The notes under the pieces are model-generated. The model saw nothing but the letters and a program-made list of their open reading frames with translations. It did not search any database and was not told the DNA's origin. A stretch of DNA of 64,000 nt, from positions 17,398-81,397 of the forward strand of contig NZ_QMEU01000013.1 of the NCBI RefSeq assembly GCF_003284975.1. The letters run 5' to 3'. The position numbers and the translations under genes were made by a program. This document shows positions 1 to 8,632 of this stretch, one piece after another; the stretch's first letter is position 1; each line of letters opens with the position of its first letter. The stretch is from Mycobacterium colombiense (lineage in GTDB: Bacteria; Actinomycetota; Actinomycetes; Mycobacteriales; Mycobacteriaceae).

Positions 1-1392
1 GGTGCCCGACTTCGGCAGCATGTGCACCGAGCGCAACACGTAGCCGGCGTTGATGTCCCATGACGGCTTCTCGGTCATCGGCTCGTTGCCGCGATGCGGG
101 GCGGCGCGGGTATAGCCGTGAGAGGCCATGTGCTCCATGAGTTTTGCGGTCGCCCGGGCGGTGATGTCGGCCCGCAGCGTCCACGACGCGTTCGTGTAGC
201 CCACACACCAGAACAGGTTCGGCACGTCTTCGAGCATGTGCGCCTTGTAGACGAAGCGGTCGCTGGTCTTGATCTCGGTGCCGTCCAGGCTGATCGTGGC
301 GCCACCCAGCGCCTGCAGCTGCAGGCCGGTCGCGGTGACGATGATGTCGGCGTCGAGATGGCCGCCGGACTTGAGCGCGATGCCGGTCGCGTCGAAGTGG
401 TCGATGTGGTCGGTGACCACCTCGGCCGATCCGGCGGTGATCGCGTTGTACAGATCGGCGTCGGGGATCAGGCACATCCGCTGATCCCACGGGTTGTAGC
501 GCGGCTTGAAGTGGGTGTCGACGTCGTAGCCGGCGGGCAGGCTGTTGATCGCCTTACGCCGCAACAGCCAGCGCACGAACCCCGGCGCCTTGCGCGACAA
601 CGCGAAGAACACCGCCTCGGTCAGGGCGCTGTACATCCGGACAACGAGATGGGCGAGCTTGCGGGGCAGCAACTTTCGGGAGACGGCGGCGACAGTGCCG
701 TACTTGGACGCGGAGATGAGGTAGGTCGGCGAGCGCTGCAGCATGGTGACCTTGGCGGCCCGGTCCGACAACGACGGCAGCAGCGTGACCGCGGTCGCTC
801 CGCTGCCGATCACCACCACCTTCTTGCCCGTGTAGTCGAGGTCTTCGGGCCAGTGCTGAGGGTGCACCACGGTGCCCTGAAACTCTTCGATGCCCGGGAA
901 GTCGGGCGTGTAGCCCTCGTCGTAGTTGTAGTAGCCGCTGCCGAAGAACAGGAAGCGCCCGCGGTAGAGCTTGCGCGCCCCGTCCTGCTCGACGGTGACC
1001 GTCCAGGTGTCGGTCGCCGAGTCCCAGTCGGCGGACCGCACATAGCTGTTGAAGCGGATGTGTCGATCGATGCCGTACTTGCGCGCGGTGGCGGCCAGGT
1101 ACTCGCGGATGTGCACGCCGTCGGCCACGCCCTCTTTGCGGGTCCACGGCTCGAACGGGAAGGACAGCGTGAAGATGCTGCTGTCCGAACGCACCCCGGG
1201 GTAGCGGAACAGGTCCCACGTTCCGCCGATCTGCGCGCGCCGCTCCAGGACGGTGTAGGTCAGGTGCGGATTGCGTTCGGTGATCCGATAGGCCGCGTCG
1301 ATGCCGGAGATGCCGGCACCGACGATGATCACGTCGGTGTACCCCGCCTCGGTCGCGCCACCGTCGGCGGCTTGCTGGGGAGTCACGGTCAT
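1..1392 (-). CDS. Flavin-containing / Baeyer-Villiger-type monooxygenase (3' end outside window)
   Basis: Predicted FAD- and NADPH-dependent monooxygenase that oxygenates ketones or sulfur and nitrogen compounds. From ATG 1392 the frame is open for 464 codons to the window edge. An N-terminal dinucleotide fingerprint VGAGISGI lies near residue 21. The Baeyer-Villiger signature FQGTVVHPQHWP is near residue 155, followed by a second Rossmann motif VIGSGATA. The family is usually about 490 residues, so only some 20-30 residues are missing. By position beside the YajQ gene it matches M. tuberculosis Rv0565c (from memory), a relative of EthA. Substrate is unknown. The codon phase, signature motifs and start are seen directly; the exact reaction is inferred. 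Confidence 0.88.
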   Translation of the reverse strand, partial: MTVTPQQAADGGATEAGYTDVIIVGAGISGIDAAYRITERNPHLTYTVLERRAQIGGTWDLFRYPGVRSDSSIFTLSFPFEPWTRKEGVADGVHIREYLAATARKYGIDRHIRFNSYVRSADWDSATDTWTVTVEQDGARKLYRGRFLFFGSGYYNYDEGYTPDFPGIEEFQGTVVHPQHWPEDLDYTGKKVVVIGSGATAVTLLPSLSDRAAKVTMLQRSPTYLISASKYGTVAAVSRKLLPRKLAHLVVRMYSALTEAVFFALSRKAPGFVRWLLRRKAINSLPAGYDVDTHFKPRYNPWDQRMCLIPDADLYNAITAGSAEVVTDHIDHFDATGIALKSGGHLDADIIVTATGLQLQALGGATISLDGTEIKTSDRFVYKAHMLEDVPNLFWCVGYTNASWTLRADITARATAKLMEHMASHGYTRAAPHRGNEPMTEKPSWDINAGYVLRSVHMLPKSGT

Positions 1393-1482
1393 CGCCAACC
1401 TCGCTCAAATTGTGGGACTCGTCACTAGCCTAGAGACCCACCGGTTGGTCGGGCTAGGAACCGGGAAACCGCGCCGGGCCGG

Positions 1483-1974
1483 TCAGCGATAGTTGACGAA
1501 CTGCACCGCCACGTCCAGGTCGGCCTGCTTGAGCAGCGCTTGGACGGCCTGCAGGTCGTCCCGCTTTTTGCTGGTGACCCTTATTTCCTCGCCCTGGATC
1601 TGCGTCTTGACGGACTTGGGGCCGTCGTCACGGATCAGCTTGGTGATCTTCTTGGCGTTCTCGCTGCTGATGCCCTGCTTGAGGGAGCCGTTGATCTTGT
1701 AGGTCTTGCCCGAGGCCTGCGGTTCGCCGGCGTCGAAGGCCTTCATCGAGATGTCCCGGCGGATCAGCTTCTCCTTGAAGACGTCGACGGCCGCCTTGAC
1801 GCGTTCCTCGGTGGACGACGTCAGCTCGATAGCCTCGTCGCCCTTCCAGGCGATTGTGGTGTCGGTGCCGCGGAAGTCGAAGCGGGTGGCCAGCTCCTTG
1901 GCGGCCTGGTTGAGCGCGTTGTCGACCTCCTGGCGATCCACTTTGCTGACGATGTCGAACGATGAGTCCGCCAT
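1483..1974 (-). CDS. YajQ family nucleotide-binding protein
   Basis: Small cytoplasmic protein of 163 residues beginning [13 protein letters not shown], typical for the YajQ (DUF520) family in both length and N-terminal sequence. The family forms a duplicated ferredoxin-like fold and binds nucleic acids or nucleotides; in Xanthomonas a member is a cyclic-di-GMP effector. The role in mycobacteria is not settled. The conserved N-terminal half ([12 protein letters not shown], then [11 protein letters not shown]) is intact. It lies 90 bases upstream of the monooxygenase on the same strand and could share its transcript. Corresponds to M. tuberculosis Rv0566c by sequence and order. Confidence 0.93.
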   Translation of the reverse strand: MADSSFDIVSKVDRQEVDNALNQAAKELATRFDFRGTDTTIAWKGDEAIELTSSTEERVKAAVDVFKEKLIRRDISMKAFDAGEPQASGKTYKINGSLKQGISSENAKKITKLIRDDGPKSVKTQIQGEEIRVTSKKRDDLQAVQALLKQADLDVAVQFVNYR

Positions 1975-2043
1975 GCATTACGTCCCTTCATCCGGTGATA
2001 GGCGTTTGTGCTTTGTCTACTCGCTCGTTGTAACCTGTCTGGC

Positions 2044-2127
2044 GGCAGGTTGCCCGAGCGGCCAATGGGAGCGGACTGTAAATCCGTCGCGAAAGCTTCA
2101 CAGGTTCGAATCCTGTACCTGCCACCA
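2044..2127 (+). tRNA. tyrT: tRNA-Tyr (GTA), CCA encoded
   Basis: A class II tRNA with a long variable arm. The acceptor stem GGCAGGT (2044-2050) pairs with ACCTGCC (2117-2123). The discriminator A is at 2124 and an encoded CCA occupies 2125-2127. The anticodon GTA lies at 2078-2080 in the loop CTGTAAA. The T arm ACAGGTTCGAATCCTGT is canonical. Confidence 0.96.
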
Positions 2128-2292
2128 AGCCTGTTTGCGCCGGCGCGGTGCGTCGTTCACGCTCGTTGCCGGCGCCCGCTGTGCAACATGTGCACAATTA
2201 ATACAAGACAAGTTGTAACAATTCGATCAAGCCGGTGTCGCCGGGCGTGCAGTGGGGAATTCATCCAGCACAGCATCACCCAGGGGGCGATC

Positions 2293-2499
2293 ATGGCTGG
2301 TTCTCCCGACGCTCTCGGCGCGTTACGCCAATGCCGCACCGCCATCCTCGCCGCCCGTGAGTCTGCCGTGTCCGCGCACGATCGCCTGGCCGGTGTCCGA
2401 CAGGCTCGCGCCGCGGAGCTGATCGAAAAGCTGGCGGACGATCTCGCCTTCGTCGATCGGCTCTTGTTCGTAGTGGAGGGCGACTCACGCGCCAGGTGA
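2293..2499 (+). CDS. Small helical protein upstream of the hydrolase-lipoprotein pair
   Basis: A 68-residue protein starting at ATG 2293 (MAGSPDALGALRQCR). It is rich in Ala, Arg, Leu and Glu, without membrane segments or a signal peptide, and predicted almost fully alpha-helical. I do not recognise a named domain. The frame stays open upstream to 2008, but that stretch runs through tRNA-Tyr, so the ATG is preferred. Its location 255 bases before a hydrolase with a helical N-terminal domain, on the same strand, suggests it belongs to that module, possibly as a small helical partner. The partner role is inference from context only. Confidence 0.6.
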   Translation: MAGSPDALGALRQCRTAILAARESAVSAHDRLAGVRQARAAELIEKLADDLAFVDRLLFVVEGDSRAR

Positions 2500-2754
2500 C
2501 CATCGCCGACATAAGCCAGGCACCCTCCCGGTACTTCCTCCAACTCCAAGTCCGCCGGGAGGGTGTCCTGTTGCTGTGCCCTTGACCTGGAGTGCCTTGT
2601 CGCGCTCGCGTTTTCGAGTCCTTTTGATCGTCGGTCTCGCGAATCGTCTCACGGCGAAATCCCTTGGCATCCAAAGTGACGCTCGCAGCCGAAGGTGAAT
2701 TGATCGACAACCTGGCGGCGGTAATCTTTCTCCCGTGCGCGGTACGGACATGCG

Positions 2755-4596
2755 ATGCGGCTGAAGCATCTCACCATCGCCGAGCTGATCGCGGGGGCCG
2801 GCGGCGACCCGTGGGCGATCAACCGAACCCTGCAGGCCGGTAGCCCGGCCCAGATCGCGCGTCTGGCGGAAGCCTTCCATGGGGCGGGCCGCCACACGGC
2901 CGAGGCCGACCACGCATTCGCGCAGGCGCAGCAACGCTTCAACGCCGCCTGGAATCATCAGGACGGCGGCAGCCCGATCAACGACTCCGCTGAAGTGCAG
3001 CGCACCGTCAAATCGCTTGGCGCGCAATCCGAACAGTTGCCCAAAATCGGCGCAGACCTGGAGAACATCGCCGCCTCGTTGGCCGACGCACAACAGGCCG
3101 GAGCCCGCCAGATCGCCCAATTGGAAGGACAATTGGAGCAACTCGACCATCTGATCGATCTGGCGGAACAGGATCTGCGGGACCACCCTGACGCGCAGAC
3201 CCAACACGAACTGCATGCCATCATCGATGCCATCAAAACGTCCGCCGTCAACGACACCAAAGACGCTCTCAACCAGCTGAACTCGACACGCAACGGCTAT
3301 TCGGCCATGCTGCAGAGCTCGCTGGGAAATCTGCGTGCTGACGGATATGACCCCAAGCCGCTTGCGCCGGTAGACGCGCAGGACATACCCGAACAGATTC
3401 ACATCCCGCCGCCAACCACCAAACCCGAAGACGTCAAGCGGTGGTGGGACTCCCTCAGTCAGGAACAGCGCGATCAGTTGCTCGCGCAGCATCCGCCGGA
3501 TTTGGGCAACCTCAACGGCATTGAGACCGTGAGCCGGGACACGGTCAACCAGGCGGTGATGAACGACGACATCGCCCGCGTGCAAAGCGCCGCCGACCGA
3601 GCCCATGTCGGCGTTGACCAGGTGACCCAGCACCCGGAGCTGTACGGCCTGACGCCGTCGGCCATCACCCGCTACAACAACGCGCTCAAGACACGCGACG
3701 GCCTCAACACGAACGGGACGAACCCCGATGGCAGCAAGAACCCGGTGTTCCTGCAGACCTACGATCCCGAAGCGTTCGACGGTCGCGGCAGGGAGGCCAT
3801 CGCCATCGGCAACCCTGACAAGGCCGACAACACCACCGTGCTCGTACCGGGAACGGGCAGCAGCGTGCGCGACGGCTATCTGAGTCACACGGACGGACGG
3901 AACATCTACAACGAAGCTCAACGGGCCGATCCGAACAAATCCAATTCGGTTCTGGTGTGGATGGGGTATCACGCCCCAGACAGCGCATTAGATCCCCAGA
4001 TCGGGCAGACGACGCTCGCCAGAAACGGAGGAGGCCTACTGGCCGGCGATGTCAACGCGCTCGGCGTAACTCACCAACCGGGCAACTCACACGTCACCGT
4101 GGTGGGTCATTCCTACGGCTCCACTACGGTGGCCGATGCCGCGGCGGGATCCGGGATGCACGCCAATGACGTTGTGCTGGTGGGCTGTCCAGGAACCGAC
4201 CTTGCCCATAACGCCGGCGACTTCCACCTTCCCGAAGGGGGACACGTCTATGTCGGCGCCGCATCCACCGACCCGATCACCCACCTCGGCGGCATCCAGG
4301 GACACCTGCCCGGAACCGGAGTCACGGTCGGCCTCGGTAGCGACCCGGCCGTCGAAGGCTGGGGTTCGACACGGTTCAAGGCCGAAGCGCCGGGGCTGAC
4401 CTTCCCGCTGAAGGACCACAGCTCCTACTTCACGCCCGGGAACGAATCGTTGTTCAGCATCGCCGACATCGCATCCGGGCACGGTGACGCACTCGAACAC
4501 GACAACATGACCGCACAGCACCGCGGCAGTTACTGGCTCCCCGATGAATTCGACCCGGAGGCGCTTCGACGCCCGACAGGAGGCCACTACCATTGA
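2755..4596 (+). CDS. Alpha/beta hydrolase (DUF1023 type) with helical WXG/LXG-like N-terminal domain
   Basis: A 613-residue protein. Residues about 1-220 are heptad-rich helices (for example QAQQRFNAAW and LASLADAQQAGARQI-like stretches) resembling the helical export domains of type VII secretion substrates. Residues about 340-520 form an alpha/beta hydrolase of the DUF1023 (Abhydrolase_8) kind. The nucleophile elbow is VVGHSYGSTTVADA with Ser near residue 453, preceded by TVLVPGTGSSV and LVWMGYHAPD. A likely catalytic His lies in LKDHSSYF near residue 548. There is no Sec signal. Its stop codon overlaps the start of the downstream lipoprotein (TTGA), so the two are translationally coupled. 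From memory, M. tuberculosis has related proteins beside lipoprotein genes (Rv2797c with lppV, Rv2542 with lppA). The substrate is unknown, with a lipid or ester possible. Confidence 0.82.
   Translation: MRLKHLTIAELIAGAGGDPWAINRTLQAGSPAQIARLAEAFHGAGRHTAEADHAFAQAQQRFNAAWNHQDGGSPINDSAEVQRTVKSLGAQSEQLPKIGADLENIAASLADAQQAGARQIAQLEGQLEQLDHLIDLAEQDLRDHPDAQTQHELHAIIDAIKTSAVNDTKDALNQLNSTRNGYSAMLQSSLGNLRADGYDPKPLAPVDAQDIPEQIHIPPPTTKPEDVKRWWDSLSQEQRDQLLAQHPPDLGNLNGIETVSRDTVNQAVMNDDIARVQSAADRAHVGVDQVTQHPELYGLTPSAITRYNNALKTRDGLNTNGTNPDGSKNPVFLQTYDPEAFDGRGREAIAIGNPDKADNTTVLVPGTGSSVRDGYLSHTDGRNIYNEAQRADPNKSNSVLVWMGYHAPDSALDPQIGQTTLARNGGGLLAGDVNALGVTHQPGNSHVTVVGHSYGSTTVADAAAGSGMHANDVVLVGCPGTDLAHNAGDFHLPEGGHVYVGAASTDPITHLGGIQGHLPGTGVTVGLGSDPAVEGWGSTRFKAEAPGLTFPLKDHSSYFTPGNESLFSIADIASGHGDALEHDNMTAQHRGSYWLPDEFDPEALRRPTGGHYH
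4579..4584 (+). promoter_or_regulatory. Strong Shine-Dalgarno AGGAGG deciding a TTG start
   Basis: AGGAGG lies eight bases before TTG 4593 but twenty bases before the first ATG (4605). This supports the TTG, which overlaps the upstream stop codon, as the lipoprotein start. Confidence 0.6.
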
Positions 4597-5150
4597 GAAC
4601 AGCCATGAACACCTCAAGGGGAATCAGCAGCGCCACCTGGCGGTGGTTGCTTGCCCTCGCCGCGGCGGGGGTGCTGACCCTCGCGCTTCAATCCTGCAGC
4701 AGCGTAAGGAATCTGAGCGAAGGGGTGCCCAACCCGATGACTCCCGAACAATCCAGGGCCCAAGTGGTCAATGCGGCGCGCGAGATCGCCACCACGCTGG
4801 GACTCAAAGGCGTAACGGCGCATTTCAGCCGCGACTCCTGTAACGACCAGGCTGTGGCGCCCTTCCGGGGAATCGTCGGCATCGCCTACGACCACGCGCC
4901 CACCCTGGAAGCGTCCCGAGCCGAGATCGAGCAGATGGTCGCGACCCTGAAACAACACGGCTGGGGCGGGCCGGGAGACTTCCGCACGCATGGCTCCGCG
5001 GTCAGCAAACAAGGGGTCACGGCGGTCTTCGATCCTTATTCGCCGGTGCAGAACTCCGGTGGGTCGATCACCATCTACGGCGAATGCAAAGACATGACCA
5101 CCAAAGCGAACACGCTGCCCGAACCGATACCCCAGGATCAGTTGGCGTAA
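4593..5150 (+). CDS. LppA/LppV-like lipoprotein coupled to the upstream hydrolase
   Basis: A 185-residue exported lipoprotein. The signal sequence has a basic start, the hydrophobic run WRWLLALAAAGVLTLA, and a lipobox LQSC with the acylated Cys near residue 34, so the mature protein is anchored in the cell envelope. The mature part has paired cysteines (SRDSCND and IYGECKD) that could form a disulfide. The overall pattern (helix NAAREIATTLGL, then beta-rich regions ending ITIYGEC) recalls the LppA family found in pathogenic mycobacteria. The start is TTG 4593, chosen from the AGGAGG spacing and the TTGA overlap; ATG 4605 is the alternative. The coupling suggests it works with the hydrolase, perhaps as an immunity or anchoring partner (inference). 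Confidence 0.75.
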   Translation: MRTAMNTSRGISSATWRWLLALAAAGVLTLALQSCSSVRNLSEGVPNPMTPEQSRAQVVNAAREIATTLGLKGVTAHFSRDSCNDQAVAPFRGIVGIAYDHAPTLEASRAEIEQMVATLKQHGWGGPGDFRTHGSAVSKQGVTAVFDPYSPVQNSGGSITIYGECKDMTTKANTLPEPIPQDQLA

Positions 5151-6103
5151 CGCCCACCGCGCGGGCTTACCCCGACCGCCGTCAGCGCGGCCTCGGCACG
5201 CTCCGGCGCTGCGGTGGGCGCCTCGCCCGCGACGCCGCCGTTTTCGATGGCCTGGCTGCGGCCGAGCGCGACGGTGGCCGCCCCCATGGCCACCACCGCA
5301 AGGACGAGGACGAGCGCGCTAGCGCCGCCCACCGCCAGGTGCTCGCCGAGCACCACCACGCCGAGCAGGACGGCGACCACCGGTTCGCCCACCAGCATGA
5401 TCGGCACCGACGCCTGCAGCGCGCCGGCGTGGAAGGCGGAGTTCTGCACTACCGTGACCGTCACCGCAAGGCCGACCAGCACGTACGGGGCCGGGACGGT
5501 CAAGAGCGCATGCCAACCGCCCATGGCGAAGCGGTGGGTACAGACCTTGGTCACCACGGCGATCATGCCGAGCAAAACCGCCACGGCGACACCCAGCAGT
5601 GACGCTCGCACCCGGGCCGCGGCGCGGTGCGCGGCGACGACGCAGGCGACCACCGCGGGGACCGTGATCGCCAACGCCAGCGTCCACGCCGGTATCGGGG
5701 GGCGGCTGTGCCCTTCCCGGGGTTCGCCCACCAGCAGGAAAACCGCCAGCGCAGCCGTCAGCAGCATCGCCCAGCCCCACTGGACCCCGCTGATGCGCTG
5801 GTGGCACAGCGCCGCGCTCAGCGGCAGCGCGAACAGCAGCGACGACACCAACAACGGCTGGACCAACAGCAGCGATCCGTGGGCCAGCGCCACGGCCTGA
5901 AATGCGTAACCCGCGACCGCGGCAAAGGTCCCCGCCCACCACAGCGGCTGACGTACCAGCGTCGTCGCCATCGCCGCGGACATGGCCTCATCACCCGGAA
6001 CCCGCTGGGTCGCGCGCTGCCGAACGACGATCCCCACCGCAGCCCAGAACGCCGAAAGCAAAGCCGAGAAGATCGCGACCGCGTGCTCGGTTACCCACCC
6101 CAT
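5138..6103 (-). CDS. DMT/EamA-type multi-spanning membrane transporter
   Basis: A 321-residue integral membrane protein with about nine to ten hydrophobic segments. The N-terminal pattern EHAVAIFSALLSAFWAA resembles DMT-superfamily proteins, and the second half (QASVPIMLVGEPVVAVLLG) carries the typical EamA pattern of a segment followed by an E-P-V motif. It probably exports a small metabolite or drug; the substrate cannot be read from sequence. The Ala/Glu-rich C-terminal tail is cytoplasmic. It converges with the lipoprotein gene and the two 3' ends overlap by 13 bases. A ten-base palindrome lies just upstream of the start. Confidence 0.85.
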   Translation of the reverse strand: MGWVTEHAVAIFSALLSAFWAAVGIVVRQRATQRVPGDEAMSAAMATTLVRQPLWWAGTFAAVAGYAFQAVALAHGSLLLVQPLLVSSLLFALPLSAALCHQRISGVQWGWAMLLTAALAVFLLVGEPREGHSRPPIPAWTLALAITVPAVVACVVAAHRAAARVRASLLGVAVAVLLGMIAVVTKVCTHRFAMGGWHALLTVPAPYVLVGLAVTVTVVQNSAFHAGALQASVPIMLVGEPVVAVLLGVVVLGEHLAVGGASALVLVLAVVAMGAATVALGRSQAIENGGVAGEAPTAAPERAEAALTAVGVSPRGGRYAN

Positions 6104-6110
6104 GCCCGGT

Positions 6111-6120
6111 GGGGTACCCC
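6111..6120. promoter_or_regulatory. Perfect palindrome GGGGTACCCC upstream of the DMT transporter
   Basis: A ten-base perfect palindrome seven bases upstream of the transporter ATG (6103, minus strand) in the 116-base divergent region shared with the gene at 6220. It could be an operator. No regulator is known to bind it, and a chance occurrence is possible. Confidence 0.25.
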
Positions 6121-6219
6121 TGACCTCGGGGTGTTAACTCGCCCTTTGCGTGACGGGCCATCCCGCCTACCCTGAGTGGCCGGCGCCAAATTCGTCCGGC
6201 CGGCCGATCGAAAGGAAAC

Positions 6220-6720
6220 ATGCTGCGTAGCAAGGTGATCACCGTGGTGGCCGTCGCGGCGGCCATCGCATCAGCCGCATTGACACTGCTGCCCTGGGTC
6301 GACGTCAGCCGGCTGGGATTGCCCATTCGGTGGAATGGCCTGGGCGTGTACGTCGGCGAGGACAGGCAGTATTACGGCCATCTGCTCGCCGGCATGGTGG
6401 ACAGCGTGCCGGGATGGATCGTGTTGATCGCCTCCCTGGCGGCCGGCGCCGCGGTCGTGGCCGCGGCCCGAGTGCGCGTGCTCGGGCTCGTCGCCTGTGG
6501 ATGCGCGGTGGTCGCGTTCGTCACCGCCGTCGTGTGCCTGGTCTATCCGGCGGTACTGGCCGGCGATGCCAAGAACGAGATGGGCATTTCCCTGGTGCCG
6601 GACCGGCAAGTGCTGAACTCCGGCTCGTTGATCGCCGAAGCCGCGGCCACCGGCGTGCTGGTGATCTGCACCGCACTCGTCGCCTTCGGAGCGAAAAGGG
6701 TTGTCCGCGAGCAGGGCTGA
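6220..6720 (+). CDS. Four-segment membrane protein of unknown function
   Basis: A 166-residue protein with four predicted membrane helices: about residues 7-25, 62-82, 86-110 and 138-158. A polar, presumably extracytoplasmic loop (NGLGVYVGEDRQYYGH) follows the first helix. It starts at ATG 6220 behind a good AAAGGAAA ribosome site. No enzymatic motif is visible. It resembles the many short actinobacterial tetraspanning proteins with no assigned role. It is divergent from the DMT transporter and converges with the Lrp-type regulator gene. Confidence 0.75.
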   Translation: MLRSKVITVVAVAAAIASAALTLLPWVDVSRLGLPIRWNGLGVYVGEDRQYYGHLLAGMVDSVPGWIVLIASLAAGAAVVAAARVRVLGLVACGCAVVAFVTAVVCLVYPAVLAGDAKNEMGISLVPDRQVLNSGSLIAEAAATGVLVICTALVAFGAKRVVREQG

Positions 6721-6772
6721 AGGTGCAGCCATGCTTCATCGACGGCACGCCACGCCGGGGCGAATCAGCGGC

Positions 6773-7780
6773 TCAGCGCCCAGTGCGGAAGGGGCGGGAG
6801 TTGATCAGTCTTCCGTGCGCCACAAGCGATCCGTGCTGCTTGAGGCGTTGAGTGCGGATGTTGACCTCGTAACTGAGAATTTCCTCGATCTGTCCGAGTT
6901 GCTCACTGAGGTACCGGTACAGATCGTCGATGTCTCGGCAGATCGCAATCGCCACAAGGTTTTTCATCCCACTAATGGCGCCGGCGAAGGCGATGTGGTG
7001 GTGCGCCGCGATACGCTCGCCCACGGATTGGATGTTGCGGGGCGCTACTGTCAGCCACAGCATCGCGCTGAGCTGGTGGCCGAGTCGTTCGGGTAACACG
7101 TCGACGTCGAAGAGCAGGGCGCCGCCGGCTTCCAGCGCGGCGAGTCGCCGGCCCACTCTGGCCACCGACCAGCCGGCGCGTGCGGCAAGTTTCGGTTGCG
7201 ACGTCCGGCCGTCCTCGGCGAGCGCCTCGAAGATCGGGCGGTCCTCGGCAGTGGGCGAGCACCGCTGAGCGCCGGGCACCGGACCGGTTCGCTCCGCCAG
7301 GATAGCCGCAGCCTGCCGGTCGGTGAGAGTGCGGCCGTAACCGGTCCACGATGCACTCTGAGGCTGCCCGAACGAATGCAGCAGCAGGTCGATGGTGATG
7401 TCGGTGACCGAGGTTGTTCGCGGTAGTAGCTTCAGGAGATCCTCCCGGGTGTCACCCACCGGCGCACGGATGACGCAAACCAGGTCGGTCCACCCCGCCA
7501 GCACGTTGGCATGAGACACGTCTGGCCGGCGCACCAAGGCGTCGGCCAGCTGCTGGATGCGTTCGGGTGCGGCGCGCATCCGGCACACCCAACTCCCTTC
7601 GCCCTCGATCCACCGGTTCTCCAGCCCGACAACGCGCACCACGCCGTCGCGGCGCAGCCGATGGTAGCGTCGCGCGACCGTTTGCTCAGTGGCTTCGACG
7701 ACGGTGGCGATCCGGCGAAACGACACCCGAGGAGCCAGCTGCAGGGCGTGCAGAATCTGCGCGTCCAAGTCCTCGAGCAC
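6773..7780 (-). CDS. Double-length Lrp/AsnC family transcriptional regulator
   Basis: A 335-residue regulator, about twice the length of a standard AsnC protein. Two winged-helix DNA-binding units are present: residues about 1-50 (LEDLDAQILHALQL, then FRRIATVVEATEQTVARR) and about 175-225 (RPIFEALAEDGRTSQPKLAA). Each is followed by an AsnC-type ligand-binding domain, the second containing SAMLWLTVAPRNI. I place the start at GTG 7780 because the helix-turn-helix begins immediately after it. The upstream extension of this frame would run over the divergent SDR gene. It probably controls itself and the SDR-luciferase operon that begins 100 bases away. The effector is unknown, with amino acids or related metabolites common for this family. 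Confidence 0.85.
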   Translation of the reverse strand: MLEDLDAQILHALQLAPRVSFRRIATVVEATEQTVARRYHRLRRDGVVRVVGLENRWIEGEGSWVCRMRAAPERIQQLADALVRRPDVSHANVLAGWTDLVCVIRAPVGDTREDLLKLLPRTTSVTDITIDLLLHSFGQPQSASWTGYGRTLTDRQAAAILAERTGPVPGAQRCSPTAEDRPIFEALAEDGRTSQPKLAARAGWSVARVGRRLAALEAGGALLFDVDVLPERLGHQLSAMLWLTVAPRNIQSVGERIAAHHHIAFAGAISGMKNLVAIAICRDIDDLYRYLSEQLGQIEEILSYEVNIRTQRLKQHGSLVAHGRLINSRPFRTGR

Positions 7781-7879
7781 AACGAAAATTATGCATTGAT
7801 AGCGGCTTGAGTGAGGACTTCTGCCTAGTTTTGCCGCAACGATCGCAAGTTCACCGCCGTCGCTGCGAGTCTGAAGTCC

Positions 7880-8620
7880 ATGAAGCCGACAGGAAACACC
7901 ATTCTGGTCACCGGTGGCGGCACCGGAATCGGCCGCGACCTGGCCGAAACCCTGCACCGAGCGGGCAATCGCGTCGTGATCGCCGGACGCCGTCGCGGCG
8001 TGCTGCAGGCCGTCGCCGATGCCAACCCGGGCATCGAACACCGCCACTTGGACCTGGCGGAGCCGGACAGCATCAACCGGTTGGCCGCTGAGCTGACCGG
8101 CAGCCACCCCGGCCTGAACATCCTGGTCAACAACGCGGGGGTGATGCATTCCGAGGACCTGCTAACCACTTCGGCGGAAATCGCCGAGCAGACGGTCGCG
8201 GTCAACCTGCTGGGCCCGATACGGCTCACGGCGGCACTGCTACCCACGCTGCTCTCGCAGCGCCACGCCGCAATCGCCAACATCACCTCCGCTTTGGCGT
8301 TCGTCCCCAGAGCGGACGCGCCGAGCTACTCAGCGACCAAATCGGGCTTGCACGCCTACACCCAGTCGTTGCGCCACCAACTGCGTCACACTCGGGTCCA
8401 GGTCATCGAGATCATCCCGCCGCGGGTCGAGACCGACATGCTCGTGCAATCCGGCGGCGGCCCGGCCGCGATGTCATCCAATGACTTTGTCGCCGAGGCA
8501 TTTTCGCTATTGCACGGCCAGCCTGACGCCGCGGAGATCGTGGTCGATGCCGCCAAACGGGTGCGATTCGCCGCCCGCGACGGCAACTACGACGACGTCT
8601 TCACGGCAATCAACTCATAA
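7880..8620 (+). CDS. Short-chain dehydrogenase/reductase (DltE-like)
   Basis: A 246-residue classical SDR. The NAD(P)-binding glycine motif VTGGGTGIGRD is at residues 10-20, the structural motif NNAG follows in ILVNNAGVMHS, and the catalytic Tyr and Lys sit in SYSATKSGLH. It reduces or oxidises a carbonyl/alcohol pair; the substrate is unknown. It has the DltE-type organisation, with IIPPRVETDM after the active site. It is the first gene of an operon with the luciferase-like enzyme 12 bases downstream and is divergent from an Lrp/AsnC regulator, which suggests regulated metabolism of a specific compound. Confidence 0.9.
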   Translation: MKPTGNTILVTGGGTGIGRDLAETLHRAGNRVVIAGRRRGVLQAVADANPGIEHRHLDLAEPDSINRLAAELTGSHPGLNILVNNAGVMHSEDLLTTSAEIAEQTVAVNLLGPIRLTAALLPTLLSQRHAAIANITSALAFVPRADAPSYSATKSGLHAYTQSLRHQLRHTRVQVIEIIPPRVETDMLVQSGGGPAAMSSNDFVAEAFSLLHGQPDAAEIVVDAAKRVRFAARDGNYDDVFTAINS

Positions 8621-8632
8621 GGAGCGATCACC

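Noticed and set aside
554..1408. A 284-residue minus-strand frame over the monooxygenase
   Set aside because: It is the wrong frame of the same strand. The frame from ATG 1392 carries all FAD and Baeyer-Villiger motifs.
7781..8149. Upstream extension of the Lrp-type regulator
   Set aside because: It overlaps the SDR gene on the other strand. The HTH domain starts immediately after GTG 7780.
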